From the NCBI RefSeq assembly GCF_900637305.1, contig NZ_LR134365.1:1233501-1297500 (forward strand): a stretch of 64,000 nucleotides of DNA, in the 5' to 3' direction. Shown here piece after piece: positions 34,473 to 43,202 of this stretch; position 1 is the stretch's first letter; each line of letters opens with the position of its first letter. Below the pieces are notes generated by a model. The model made no database searches. It was not told where the DNA came from and saw nothing but the letters and a program-made list of their open reading frames with translations. The position numbers and the translations under genes were made by a program. This stretch comes from Cardiobacterium hominis. Its GTDB lineage: Bacteria > Pseudomonadota > Gammaproteobacteria > Cardiobacteriales > Cardiobacteriaceae.

Positions 34473-34652
34473 CTAAATCGGCAAATCCCGTCGCACGCCG
34501 CGATGCGGATGGCTGTCATGGTAATCCCAAAAAGCGGCGAGAGATTCCGCCATTGTCTTTGCTTGCATCACCGCATCGCGGTACATAATGTTTCTGGCAA
34601 TCACAGGTAACTGAAAAAGCCAAATAAAAACGGGATTTGTGTATTTTGTCAT
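34473..34652 (-). CDS. Candidate small protein, 59 residues
   Basis: A short frame opening MTKYTNPVFIWLFQLPVIAR and closing HRGVRRDLPI starts six bases after the stop of the decayed amidohydrolase on the same strand. It has a hydrophobic N-terminal third and a charged His-rich end. It may be a real small gene coupled to the former amidohydrolase, or simply residual open frame. I do not recognise it. Confidence 0.3.
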   Translation of the reverse strand: MTKYTNPVFIWLFQLPVIARNIMYRDAVMQAKTMAESLAAFWDYHDSHPHRGVRRDLPI

Positions 34653-34658
34653 GCGGTT

Positions 34659-34985
34659 TCAGTTCTTGCGGAAGCGGGCGCTGTTTTTGGCGACGTCAAT
34701 CATCATCTGTAAGGCGATAGTAAAGCTGTTTTCGTCCAGCCCGAATTTGGGGTGATGATGCGGGTAGTCGTTGCCGTTGCTGCCAGAGCCGATAAAGATG
34801 TAGGTGGCCGGAGCGCAGCGGGCAAAGGCGCTGAAGTCTTCGCCACCCAGCATCGCCGGCAGGCTGACCACGCGGTCCCCATGTCGTGCTCGAGCGATTT
34901 CGCGCACGATGGCAGTTTTTTCCGGGTCGTTCCAGGTGACGCTGTAGCCTGTCTGGTAATTGAGGGCGTAGCGTGCGCCTGCCGC
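34659..34985 (-). pseudogene. Remnant of an M20 amidohydrolase (AbgA/hippurate-hydrolase type)
   Basis: Only the C-terminal part remains, about 108 codons without a start. The segment LPAMLGGEDFSAFARCAPAT contains the Glu-Asp of the second metal-binding region, and YPHHHPKFGLDENSF contains the conserved His and Asp-Glu near the C-terminus of M20 peptidases. Upstream the frame continues as ARYALNYQTGYSVTWNDPEK, again family-like, and then is lost at a junction with an unrelated plus-strand frame. Together with the truncated abgT at 37968 it suggests a broken aminobenzoyl-glutamate utilisation locus. Confidence 0.75.
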
Positions 34986-35344
34986 ACAGTGTGCACGGCA
35001 TCGTCGCTGACTTGCAGCAATACGCCCTGCCGCTGTGCGACCTGTTTACCGACAAAGCCGCTACCGTCGCCTACCTGCGCCAGCACGGCAGTGCCTTGAA
35101 CCCCTGGCTGGACAACAAAAACCTGCACAGCGGCCTCTTTTATTACGCCTTCTGCTGCGGCGGCAGCGAGGCGGCGCGCGATTTCCTCAGCCACCATATC
35201 CGCACCTGCGGCTATCGCAGACGCTATGCCGACCTTTACACCGCCTTAGCCAGCGGCCAGACGGATGCCAGCAAAAACAGCGACTTTATCGGCGCGGATG
35301 AACTGCGTTTTGCCTATGCGCAAGGCATCCGCTTCGATTTCTAA
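34973..35344 (+). pseudogene. C-terminal fragment of an unidentified protein
   Basis: An open frame of up to 123 codons with only a GTG as a possible start and no ribosome-binding site. From about HGIVADLQQYALPLCDLF it has the amino-acid make-up of a real protein (FYYAFCCGGSEAARDFLSHH, later DELRFAYAQGIRFDF at the end). It abuts the amidohydrolase remnant head-on. I read it as the tail of a gene whose 5-prime part was lost in a rearrangement; family unknown. Confidence 0.5.
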
Positions 35345-35399
35345 CCGACGCCAAGCAGGGCTAAAATCCGCACCAAGCGAATACCTACCGGAGAACCCC

Positions 35400-35912
35400 A
35401 TGCTCATCAACATTTACCGCTTCAAAATATCGCTCATCGAATACCACGCTGTGCCGGCCAACAAACTACACCGCATCCTCGACATCACCGGCAATGCCAC
35501 CTTCGAAGACCTGCACGACCTCATCTTCACCGCCTTCGACCGCTACGATCCGCACCTCTACCAATTCATCCTCACCCACGAAGAAGCAAAAAGCGACCAC
35601 GCCTTATACGATTGCAAAGAGCGGGTTCTTGACCCGTACAGCATGGAAGATGCCGACATGATGATGGATGAAGGCGATATCGCCCACAACGCCGCGATCT
35701 TCACCCTCGACGACGCGAAGCTGCAAGAAAAAGATTTCATCTACTACCGCTTCGACTTTGGTGACGACTGGATGCACCGCTTGTGCCTGGAAAAAATCTA
35801 TCCGCTGGAAGCGGCAGCCATTGGCGACGAACCCTATGCCGTCATCGTGAAAAAAGTCGGCGAATCCCCCGCGCAATATGAAGACGAAGATGACGAGGAA
35901 GACGAGACATAA
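35400..35912 (+). CDS. Plasmid pRiA4b ORF-3-like (TnpR-like passenger) family protein
   Basis: A 170-residue protein with IYRFKISL at the start, then FEDLHDLIFTAFDRYDPHLY and YYRFDFGDDWMHRLCLEKIY, the pattern of the IS1096 TnpR-like/pRiA4b ORF-3 family. It ends in a strongly acidic tail. Members occur on plasmids, in transposons and in chromosomes, and their molecular role is unknown. The start is set by CCGGAG eight bases upstream; the 45-residue upward extension has no coding character. A weak GC hairpin with T-rich tail follows at 35925-35950. Confidence 0.75.
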   Translation: MLINIYRFKISLIEYHAVPANKLHRILDITGNATFEDLHDLIFTAFDRYDPHLYQFILTHEEAKSDHALYDCKERVLDPYSMEDADMMMDEGDIAHNAAIFTLDDAKLQEKDFIYYRFDFGDDWMHRLCLEKIYPLEAAAIGDEPYAVIVKKVGESPAQYEDEDDEEDET

Positions 35913-36059
35913 AGCGACACGCCTCGCCACGGCGGGGCTTCTTCTTTTGTCGCCTGCATTCCGTTCGGGCGCAAGCGCAGGCATCGCATCAAGCAAGACA
36001 ACCGCATACGTTCCCAACTGCCTGTACAATATGCTGCCCATTCACACCCACCCTCCCCT

Positions 36060-37052
36060 ATGTCGCAACACTCTTCCATGATGCAGCGCATCGTTAAATT
36101 CTGGCTGCCGCTCGCCGTCGTCTCTCTCGGCATCGCTTGGTTCTCACAGTGGCACTATGACCCCGAAAAAGAAGCGAAAGCGGGGCTGGAGCGCCTCAAC
36201 CACTGGCGGGCGCAGGCAGGAATACAGGAATTGCGCCCCAATCCCGCGTTGACCCAAGCGGCGCAGAATCACGCCGCCTATCTCGGCAAGGACGCGCACG
36301 GCCACAAGGAAAACAACCGCCGCAACCCGCACTACACCGGCGCCGACCCGCAGGCGCGCGCCACCGCCGCCGGTTATCCCGCCCCGGTGGTGGAAAATCT
36401 CACCGCCGGCAACTTCGCACGCAGCGGCATCCGCAGCACCGACGGCCTGATGACCGCCCTTTATCACCGCCTCGCCCTGCTCGACCCCGATCACGACGAA
36501 GCGGGCGTCGCCTGGGTCCGCAGCCGCCACGCCACCTTCGTCATCGTGCAGGGCAGCAGCCGCAAACGTGAGTTGTGCGCGCAGGCGGGCAGTCAAGCGA
36601 GCAAACGCTACGTCCTCACCATGGAATGCAACGGCCAGACGGTGAAAATCCCGCTCGATGCCGCACCGCGCCGCTACATCGGCGCAGTCAAATACCCCGC
36701 CGGTGGCAACATCGAACCCGCCTATGACGGCAAGGAAATCCCCAACCCCATGCCCAGCACCAAAGCCGTCGGCAATCCGGTCAGCATTGCCTTTTATGGC
36801 ACGACAGCCCCCGTGGAAATGCGCGCTTTCACCCTGCGTTCCGACAAAGGCGAAATCCGCAACCCGACCATCCTCACCGCCGCGAACGACCGCCACCACC
36901 TGATGCAGGCGAACGAATTTGCCCTGTTCGCCCCCGCCCCGCTTGATTACGACACCGAATACACCGCCGAATTTCACTACACCCAGGGCGGCAAGGAACA
37001 AACGGAACGCTGGACTTTCCGCACCCGCAAACGCAGAACCCTGGAGTGGTAA
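36060..37052 (+). CDS. CAP/SCP domain protein, membrane-anchored
   Basis: A 330-residue protein with an N-terminal membrane anchor or uncleaved signal (residues 10-28), then a CAP (cysteine-rich secretory protein/antigen 5/PR-1) domain: LERLNHWRAQAGIQELRPNP, LTQAAQNHAAYLG and DAHGHKE, with the family His. Then comes HDEAGVAWVRSRHATFVIVQ. A C-terminal Ig-like region (about residues 210-325; TAPVEMRAFTLRSDKGEI) follows. Such bacterial proteins are periplasmic or surface-exposed; function unknown. The IS5-family insertion lies 73 bases downstream. Confidence 0.8.
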   Translation: MSQHSSMMQRIVKFWLPLAVVSLGIAWFSQWHYDPEKEAKAGLERLNHWRAQAGIQELRPNPALTQAAQNHAAYLGKDAHGHKENNRRNPHYTGADPQARATAAGYPAPVVENLTAGNFARSGIRSTDGLMTALYHRLALLDPDHDEAGVAWVRSRHATFVIVQGSSRKRELCAQAGSQASKRYVLTMECNGQTVKIPLDAAPRRYIGAVKYPAGGNIEPAYDGKEIPNPMPSTKAVGNPVSIAFYGTTAPVEMRAFTLRSDKGEIRNPTILTAANDRHHLMQANEFALFAPAPLDYDTEYTAEFHYTQGGKEQTERWTFRTRKRRTLEW

Positions 37053-37125
37053 TGATGCTATCTGCCGAACCAGAGATCCTGCCCTACCGGGCACAAGATA
37101 AAAATGCCGTGTTGGCACTTTCCTT

Positions 37126-37967
37126 AGAACGTGTTCATTGTCTCAGCCTCTGCTGTAAACTATCGGCATGAACAGAAAAACCTACCCAAGCGATATCAGT
37201 CGCGAGCAATTTGCGCCTCTCCTTCCCCTGCTGGAAAGTGCCCGTAAACGCACAGCGCCACGCCAGGTGGACTTGTACGATGTCTCGTGCCATTCTCTAT
37301 CTGCAGCGTACCGGCTGCTCCTGGCGCGCTTTGCCGGGCGATTTCCCCAAATGGCGCACCGTGCATTCCTACTTCCAGAGATGGACCGAACCACGCGAAA
37401 ACGGCATCAGCATCCTTGAGGAAGCATTAAAAAAATCAGGTAGTTGCGGAGCGCCGCAAGCAGGGGCGCCATGAAGCAACCACTTTCCTGATTATTGATG
37501 CGCAGAGTGTGAAGAACACGGATACCGCCATGGAAAAAGGCTACGATGCGGGCAAGAAAGTGAGCGGTATCAAGCGGCATATAGCGGTTGACACGCAGGG
37601 TTTGCCGCATGCCCTTGCGGTAACGACGGCGGATATTACGGATAGAAAAGGCTGTCTGCTGGCATTAAAACGCGAGCTGGATAGTCTTGGTGCGATACAA
37701 AAAATCCTTGCTGACGGTGGTTACACGGGTAAGGCATTTGCTTCGTCGGTACAAGCGTTGATTGGTGCGGAGGTAGAGATTGCCAAACGAAACGAATTGC
37801 ACCGTTTTGCAGTATTGCCGAAGCGATGGGTAGTAGAGCGCAGTTTTTCCTGGTTGGAAAAGAACAGGCGGCTTTGGAAAAACTGCGAGCGTAAGTTGAG
37901 TACCAGTCTGCAAATGGTCGTTTTGGCTTTCTTGGGAGTCCTGCTACGAAGACTATGAACACGCTCT
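37126..37967 (+). mobile_element. IS5-family insertion sequence (IS427-like), copy 1, 842 bp
   Basis: Terminal inverted repeats AGAACGTGTTCATTGTCT (left) and AGAGCGTGTTCATAGTCT (right, read inward) bound a two-frame transposase. Flanking TT/AA gives a possible TTA/TAA target. Nearly identical to the copy at 61595-62439. It cuts off an abgT gene on its right side. Confidence 0.9.
37168..37958 (+). pseudogene. IS5-family transposase, two-frame, disrupted in the first frame
   Basis: The first frame begins MNRKTYPSDISREQFAPLLP. Compared with copy 2 it has lost two bases at about 37280 (GATGTCTCGTGC against GATGTTTTTTGTGC), so it shifts frame and stops early. The second frame carries the catalytic DDE domain: LIIDAQSVKNTDTA with the first Asp, VTTADITDRKG, ILADGGYTGKAF with the second Asp, and WVVERSFSWLEKNRRLWKNC with the Glu. 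The two frames meet at an A7 run (about 37428), the usual programmed-frameshift site in this group. Confidence 0.85.
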
Positions 37968-38186
37968 AAGTAGATTGACGGCGATAATGGTCTCACCGGT
38001 AGCGGGATTGACAGCACTCACCCCGGTAAGCGCTGCCAGCCATGAAGCGATCAAGATGACCACGCAAAGAATGATGAAGATGAAAACAGGGTCGGGCAGT
38101 TTGTTACCGGCCGTTTCTATGGCATCGAGAAAACGGTTGAAGCGGGAACGGTTGCCCGGCGGGGCAGCAGGAACAGGCTTGGACAT
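37968..38186 (-). pseudogene. abgT: Truncated AbgT-family aminobenzoyl-glutamate transporter (N-terminal 73 residues)
   Basis: The fragment begins MSKPVPAAPPGNRSRFNRFL and has PDPVFIFIILCVVILIASWL and NPATGETIIAVNLL, typical of the first membrane helix and following loop of AbgT p-aminobenzoyl-glutamate or antifolate-efflux transporters. It runs straight into the IS5-family element and no remaining part lies on the other side, so more than 400 residues are missing through a linked deletion. It cannot be functional. Confidence 0.85.
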
Positions 38187-38270
38187 GGCGATTTCTCCAT
38201 TTTTGTAGGGCAGGCCAGTCTAGCGCAGGCTTTTCTGCGGATGCAGCGGGGTTTGTCGCCGATTCGCTGC

Positions 38271-38777
38271 TTAATGCCGCCGCACCCGCATCGCTTCTTT
38301 TATTTCGACAGACACCGCGCCGCTGTAGCCGTCGCTGTCGATGATGGTGGCGAGGGCGTTCACCGCCGGGTGGCGCAGGAGCAGGTCAAGCACCGCCTGT
38401 TTCAGCGGGGCGCGGTCGTAATGCGGGCTGTTGCGTCCTTTGCCGTGCACGATCACCCAGCATTCGGCGCGGCGGTTTTTGCGTTCGTCCAGCATGTCGC
38501 CGAGGTAGCGCAGCGCTTCGTCCACGAAGAAACCGTGCAGGTCGATTTCGCGCGCAACCGGCAGGCGCCCGGCGCAGAGGGCATGAAAGCGCGCCTCGGG
38601 GATGGCGGCGAGGTTGTGCCGCGCTTCTTGCGGGGCGGTGGCGTGTCGAATACGTTGCGCTTCAATGCGGCGGCGCTGTAAAATTTTCGCCTGTTTGCCG
38701 AAGTCTTCGGCTTGCGGCGGGGTTTTCAGGGGCGTGACGATGCCGACGAGGTCGGCAAAGCGTTCTTTTTCCGTCAT
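38271..38777 (-). CDS. Smr domain protein (putative endonuclease SmrB/YfcN-like)
   Basis: A 168-residue protein with a basic, helical N-terminal half and a C-terminal Smr domain (about residues 80-160): REIDLHGFFVDEALRYLGDM contains the LDLHG-like motif, and VIVHGKGRNSPHYD the HGKG motif. Smr domains act as RNA or DNA endonucleases, for example in rescuing collided ribosomes. Start at MTEKERFAD is preferred; an ATG 11 codons upstream (38810) is possible. Divergent from dapB. Confidence 0.85.
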   Translation of the reverse strand: MTEKERFADLVGIVTPLKTPPQAEDFGKQAKILQRRRIEAQRIRHATAPQEARHNLAAIPEARFHALCAGRLPVAREIDLHGFFVDEALRYLGDMLDERKNRRAECWVIVHGKGRNSPHYDRAPLKQAVLDLLLRHPAVNALATIIDSDGYSGAVSVEIKEAMRVRRH

Positions 38778-38846
38778 GGGGGCTTCGTGAGGCAGGAGTC
38801 GTTTTATCATACATAACTCTGCGGCGCTTTTTAGTAAGGATGAATC

Positions 38847-39647
38847 ATGAAAATCGGTATTCACGGGATTAATGGCAAGATGGGGCTGGCGATTGCGCAC
38901 GAGATTATGGCGCATCCGGATCTGGAACTGGGCGCGGCTTCGGTGCGCAATGGCCATGAGTGGGCGGGCAAGCGCCTGTGCGATGTGGCGCCCGATTTGC
39001 CCGACTGCACGGTGCGCATTACCAGCAATCTGGATCAGTTTTGCGCGGCGGTGGATGTGGTCGTGGATTTCACCCGCCCGGACGCGACGCTTGCCATTCT
39101 GCCGGTCTGCCAGAAGCTGAAGAAGCCGCTGATGATTGGCACGACGGGCTTCAACCAGGACGCGACCGCCTGGATTCACCGCGCGGCGCAGCATATTCCG
39201 CTGGTGCTGGCGGCTAATACGAGTCTCGGTGTGAATATTTTGTTTGAGGTCAGCCGCCGCGTCGCTGAAGTTCTGGATTTTCAGCATTGGGATGTGGATA
39301 TTCTGGAAGCGCATCACCGCAACAAGGTGGATGCGCCTTCCGGCACGGCATTGCGTCTCGGCGAGATGATTGCCGCCGCGCAGGACAGCGATTTTGACGA
39401 GCGCAAGCGCTATCCTTATGTCAATCGCCGCAAGACGGGCGATATTGGTTTTTCTGTGGTGCGCGCCGGTGATGTCATTGGCGAACATACGGTTTTCTTT
39501 ACGGCGGATGATGAGCGGCTGGAGTTTACCCACCGCGCCAGCAACCGCCGTATTTTTGCGCGCGGTGCATTGACGGCGGCAAGCTGGCTGGGCGATCGTC
39601 CGGCGGGGTTGTACAGCATGGCTGATGTACTGGGCTTCACTTCGTAA
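38847..39647 (+). CDS. dapB: 4-hydroxy-tetrahydrodipicolinate reductase
   Basis: A 266-residue enzyme of lysine and diaminopimelate synthesis, reducing the DapA product with NAD(P)H. The Rossmann motif is IGIHGINGKMGLAI; GTTGFNQ is the conserved loop; the substrate-binding and catalytic motif is EAHHRNKVDAPSGTAL. Length equals the usual 265-275 residues. Ribosome-binding site AAGGATG. lapA follows after 13 bases, so it may head a dapB-lapA-lapB-pyrF-pssA operon. Confidence 0.95.
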   Translation: MKIGIHGINGKMGLAIAHEIMAHPDLELGAASVRNGHEWAGKRLCDVAPDLPDCTVRITSNLDQFCAAVDVVVDFTRPDATLAILPVCQKLKKPLMIGTTGFNQDATAWIHRAAQHIPLVLAANTSLGVNILFEVSRRVAEVLDFQHWDVDILEAHHRNKVDAPSGTALRLGEMIAAAQDSDFDERKRYPYVNRRKTGDIGFSVVRAGDVIGEHTVFFTADDERLEFTHRASNRRIFARGALTAASWLGDRPAGLYSMADVLGFTS

Positions 39648-39660
39648 GCGGGGACGTGTT

Positions 39661-39966
39661 ATGAAATTTTTGAATTATTTGATCGTTATCATCCTTTGCA
39701 TCGCCTTTGCGGTGATTGGCCTTTTCAACAACGGCGCGGTAACGCTCGATTATATTTGGGACAAGCAGACGTTACCGCTGGTGGTGGTGATGCTCATCTG
39801 TTTCCTGTTTGGCGCGCTGATGATGCTGGTTTTGTTTGGCGCGCAGACGTTCTTCTGGCGGCAACGCGCCCGTGCGCTGGAGCATCTGATGGCGCGGGAA
39901 CGCAAAGAAGCGGAGATGGCAGCGATTCAGGCAGAATTCCACGCTGACCGGGAAACCGCCGCCTGA
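39661..39966 (+). CDS. lapA: Lipopolysaccharide assembly protein LapA
   Basis: A 101-residue inner-membrane protein with two helices (about residues 5-22 and 43-65) and a charged C-terminal coiled tail (RARALEHLMARERKEAEMAA). NNGAVTLDYIWDKQTLPLVV is the typical segment between the helices. LapA works with LapB in controlling LpxC turnover. TGATG overlap couples it to lapB. The ATG at 39661 is used; a 12-codon extension overlaps dapB. Confidence 0.88.
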   Translation: MKFLNYLIVIILCIAFAVIGLFNNGAVTLDYIWDKQTLPLVVVMLICFLFGALMMLVLFGAQTFFWRQRARALEHLMARERKEAEMAAIQAEFHADRETAA

Positions 39967-41096
39967 TGGCTGACTGGCTCATCATCCTGCTGTTGCCGCT
40001 TGCCGCCTGGTCGGGCTGGTGGCTGGCAATGCGCAAGGAAGCACGCGATTTGCGTGCGGACAAGACCCGCGCCGCGTATTTCGAGGGCGTGGGCTTTTTA
40101 CTGAATGACCAGACCGACCGCGCGGTGGACGTCTTCATCCACATGGCCGATCTGGATCAGCAAATGCTGGAAAACCAGCTTACCCTCGGCAGTCTCTTTC
40201 GCAAACGCGGCGAACTGGATCGCGCCCTGCACCTGCACCAGCAGCTGCGCAACCATTCGCAGCTCTCCGAAGCGCAACAGCGCGCGGTCGATTACGAGCT
40301 GGCGGAAGATTACGCTGCCGCCGGCATGTACAGTCAGGCGCAGGCGCTGTTTGAAACGCTGCTGGCGGCACAATACCGCGCGGCGGAAGTGATGCCGGCG
40401 TTGGCGCATCTTTATGAGCGCACCAAACAATGGCAGGCGGCGCTGAAGCTGTCCGAACAATGGCAGGCGCAGGGTTACGGCGCGCGCGGCAAAGAAATCT
40501 CGCACTACTACTGCGAACTGGCGCAGCAGGCGGGCGACGATGCCAGCGTTGCCGCCTACCTGCAACAAGCGCTTGTCGCCGACCGCGACTGCGTCCGCGC
40601 CAACCGCATGCGCGGCCAGCTCTACCTGCGCCAGGGCGAATACGTCAATGCCATCCACGCGCTGCAATCCATCGGCGAACAGTCGGCAGCGCTCTTGCCG
40701 GACGTCTTGCCGGAAATCGCCGAGGCCTACCGTGCCATCGGCCGCAGCGACGAATACCGTGGCTGGCTGGAAAAAGTCGAAGCGCAGACGAAAAACCCGC
40801 GCCTGACGCTGGCACTTGCCCAGTTGCTCAATGACACCTCGCCCGATGCCGCCGCCGACCTGTTGCAAACGCGGATGGAAGAGAAGAAAACGCCGCTGCT
40901 GCTCTCCGCCTACCTCACGTACCGCACGAATTTCGCGCCGCTCGCCAATACGGCAGGCAAACTGATCGCGCCACGCACCGTGTACCAGTGCAACGAATGC
41001 GGCTTCCGCCAACAAAACCTCATTTGGCATTGCCCGGCCTGCTTCGCCTGGAGTAGCTTCCGCCCGATGCTCGAACTCAAAGTGGAAAACCGATGA
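39966..41096 (+). CDS. lapB: Lipopolysaccharide assembly protein LapB
   Basis: A 376-residue protein with an N-terminal membrane anchor (residues 2-20), a TPR array (about 40-330), and a C-terminal rubredoxin-type zinc site (CNECGFRQ and HCPACFAW). The essential E. coli protein targets LpxC to FtsH and so balances lipopolysaccharide and phospholipid synthesis. Overlaps lapA and pyrF by four or five bases each, the same lapA-lapB-pyrF order as in enterics. Confidence 0.93.
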   Translation: MADWLIILLLPLAAWSGWWLAMRKEARDLRADKTRAAYFEGVGFLLNDQTDRAVDVFIHMADLDQQMLENQLTLGSLFRKRGELDRALHLHQQLRNHSQLSEAQQRAVDYELAEDYAAAGMYSQAQALFETLLAAQYRAAEVMPALAHLYERTKQWQAALKLSEQWQAQGYGARGKEISHYYCELAQQAGDDASVAAYLQQALVADRDCVRANRMRGQLYLRQGEYVNAIHALQSIGEQSAALLPDVLPEIAEAYRAIGRSDEYRGWLEKVEAQTKNPRLTLALAQLLNDTSPDAAADLLQTRMEEKKTPLLLSAYLTYRTNFAPLANTAGKLIAPRTVYQCNECGFRQQNLIWHCPACFAWSSFRPMLELKVENR

Positions 41097-41797
41097 AAAA
41101 CAAACCGCTGCTCATCGCGCTTGATGTCAATCGCAGCGAGGACGCGCTCGTACTGGCGGCGCAACTCTCGCCCGAACTGTGCCGCATCAAAGTCGGCAAA
41201 GAACTGTACACGCGCGAGGGCAGGGCGCTGGTCGAAACCCTGCAAGGCATTGGCTACGACATCTTCCTTGACCTCAAATTTCACGACATCCCCAACACCG
41301 TCGCCTCCGCCCTGCGCGTCGCCGCCGACATGGGCGTGTGGATGGTGAACGTTCACGCCAGCGGCGGGCGCAAAATGCTCGAAGCCGCCGCCGACGCCGT
41401 CGCACATTACCGCCAGCCGCCGCTGCTGATTGCCGTCACCGTACTCACCAGCCTGAGTGAGAGCGAACTGCACGACGAGCTTGGCATTGCCGAACCGCTT
41501 GCCACGTACGTCGCGCGACTCACCGCGCTGGCCGCCGACAGCGGGCTGAACGGCGTCGTCTGCTCGGCGCACGAAGCAGGCGCGGTCAAAGCCGCGCATG
41601 GCTCCGATTTCCTTACCGTCACCCCCGGCATTCGCCCCGCAGGCGTTGCCGCCGATGACCAGACGCGCACCATGACCCCCGCCGCGGCGCTGCAAGCAGG
41701 CAGCGATTACCTCGTCATCGGCCGCCCCGTTACCCGTGCAGCAAAACCAGCCATCGCGCTGGCAGACATCATCGCATCCATCGCGCAAGGAGAATAA
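41093..41797 (+). CDS. pyrF: Orotidine 5-prime-phosphate decarboxylase
   Basis: A 234-residue TIM-barrel enzyme making UMP. The catalytic segment is FLDLKFHDIPNTVASAL (about residue 60), preceded by IALDVNRSEDAL, and followed by VTPGIRPAG and DYLVIGRPVTRA, the phosphate-binding loops. Overlaps lapB by ATGA; pssA starts two bases later. Confidence 0.95.
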   Translation: MKNKPLLIALDVNRSEDALVLAAQLSPELCRIKVGKELYTREGRALVETLQGIGYDIFLDLKFHDIPNTVASALRVAADMGVWMVNVHASGGRKMLEAAADAVAHYRQPPLLIAVTVLTSLSESELHDELGIAEPLATYVARLTALAADSGLNGVVCSAHEAGAVKAAHGSDFLTVTPGIRPAGVAADDQTRTMTPAAALQAGSDYLVIGRPVTRAAKPAIALADIIASIAQGE

Positions 41798-41799
41798 CC

Positions 41800-42561
41800 A
41801 TGCCCATGCCCACGCGCGGCTCAAAAACCGTTTACATCCTGCCCAACCTCTTTACCACCGCCTCGCTCTTTTGCGGCTTCTACGCCATTCTCGCCGCCAT
41901 TGACGGCAGCGGGCGCTTCACCTTCGCCGCCGCCCTCATCTTTGTGGCGATGATCTTCGACGGCTGCGACGGCCGCGTCGCCCGCCTCACCCATACCGAA
42001 TCCGAATTCGGCGTGCAATACGACTCGCTCGCCGACCTCATCTCCTTCGGCGTCGCCCCCGCTATCGTCATCTACCAATGGTCGCTGCACTTCGCCGCCA
42101 TCGAACCGATCTACCCCGCCAAACTCGGCTGGCTCACCGCCTTCATCTACACCACCTGCACCGCGCTGCGCCTGGCGCGCTTTAACGTCCAGGTAGGCGT
42201 CACCGACAAAGCCGTCTTCGTCGGCCTGCCCAGCCCATCCGCCGCCGCCATCGTCGCCGGCTTCGTCTGGACCGGCAGCAACTACCATTGGAACGGCGCC
42301 AACCTCATCATGCTCTCCGCCGTCCTCACCTGGTTCAGCGCCCTGGCGATGGTCAGCAACTTCAAATACTACAGCTTCAAAACCTTCAAACTGCAAAGCC
42401 GCCTGCCGTTTAGCAAAGCGGCGCTGCCCGCCTGCCTCATCGGCCTCATCTTCCTCGAACCCGCGCCGGTGCTGTTCGGCCTCTTCCTCATCTACGGACT
42501 GCACGGTCCCATCTGGACGCTGTGGCGCATCGCCAAACGCCGTCAGGGACGCACCGGGTGA
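41800..42561 (+). CDS. pssA: CDP-diacylglycerol--serine O-phosphatidyltransferase
   Basis: A 253-residue membrane enzyme of the CDP-alcohol phosphatidyltransferase family, PssA type II. The signature DGCDGRVARLTH plus EFGVQYDSLADLISFG supplies the metal-binding Asp residues. About eight hydrophobic segments follow. This is the membrane-embedded Bacillus/Pseudomonas-type enzyme, unrelated to the E. coli PssA. Its stop overlaps the GTG start of the next gene. Confidence 0.92.
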   Translation: MPMPTRGSKTVYILPNLFTTASLFCGFYAILAAIDGSGRFTFAAALIFVAMIFDGCDGRVARLTHTESEFGVQYDSLADLISFGVAPAIVIYQWSLHFAAIEPIYPAKLGWLTAFIYTTCTALRLARFNVQVGVTDKAVFVGLPSPSAAAIVAGFVWTGSNYHWNGANLIMLSAVLTWFSALAMVSNFKYYSFKTFKLQSRLPFSKAALPACLIGLIFLEPAPVLFGLFLIYGLHGPIWTLWRIAKRRQGRTG

Positions 42562-43202
42562 TTGCCCTGCGGCCGCAACAGCAAACGGCGCTGGCGCTCT
42601 TGGGCTACAAACTCTGGCTGCCGCGCGCCGAACTGGCCGCGTTGCGCGCCACCCCGCCCGCGCCATCAGCAGAGCGCGAAAAAACCGCACCCGCCGCCGT
42701 CGCAAGCCTCACCGCGACAACAGCGCCCGCGACGAATGATGCGACCATCCTGCCACTGCCCGGCATCCATGCCAGCGTCCACCTCGCCCGCGACTACACC
42801 CTCCTCACCGGCGAAGCGCTGCGCAGCAACTGGCTGATGCCGCCGCTGTGGAGCGAAGCGGGGCGGCTGATGCCCTTTGCCAGCGACGACGAACGCCGCC
42901 TGCTACTCGCCCTCTTTCGCGCCACCGACAGCGCGGAAGCCTTGCGCCTCTTTACCGCCTGGTTTGACCTTGCCCGCGCGGCGCCATTACCCGTCCCCGC
43001 CGCCAACCCCGCCCTGCCTGCCGACCTGGACGCCAAACCGCTCATTACCTGCGGCGAAGCCTTGCAAACCGCGGGCAGCGCGTTTGGCAAGACAACCTTA
43101 AAAGTTTATAATTTTTTACATCCTTACACCGTCCTCAGCGACATGACACAAAAAAACACGCTGTGGCGACAATGGGAAGAAATCAAAAGGAGCCTGTTTT
43201 GA
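42558..43202 (+). CDS. Hypothetical protein, possibly HolD-like (DNA polymerase III psi)
   Basis: A 214-residue frame. The start is taken as the GTG that overlaps the pssA stop (GTGA). The N-terminus ALALLGYKLWLPRAEL and the C-terminus VLSDMTQKNTLWRQWEEIKR, with the pattern of a last LWxxWExIK helix, recall the psi subunit HolD, which also tends to be poorly conserved. The middle is Ala/Pro/Thr-rich. Assignment is a weak inference; the protein is longer than E. coli HolD (137). It overlaps the following gene by four bases. Confidence 0.6.
   Translation: MIALRPQQQTALALLGYKLWLPRAELAALRATPPAPSAEREKTAPAAVASLTATTAPATNDATILPLPGIHASVHLARDYTLLTGEALRSNWLMPPLWSEAGRLMPFASDDERRLLLALFRATDSAEALRLFTAWFDLARAAPLPVPAANPALPADLDAKPLITCGEALQTAGSAFGKTTLKVYNFLHPYTVLSDMTQKNTLWRQWEEIKRSLF

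Noticed and set aside
38271-39533. A single 420-codon minus-strand frame covering smr and dapB
   Set aside because: Only its last 168 codons encode the Smr protein; the upstream part is the antisense of dapB, which has all its motifs.
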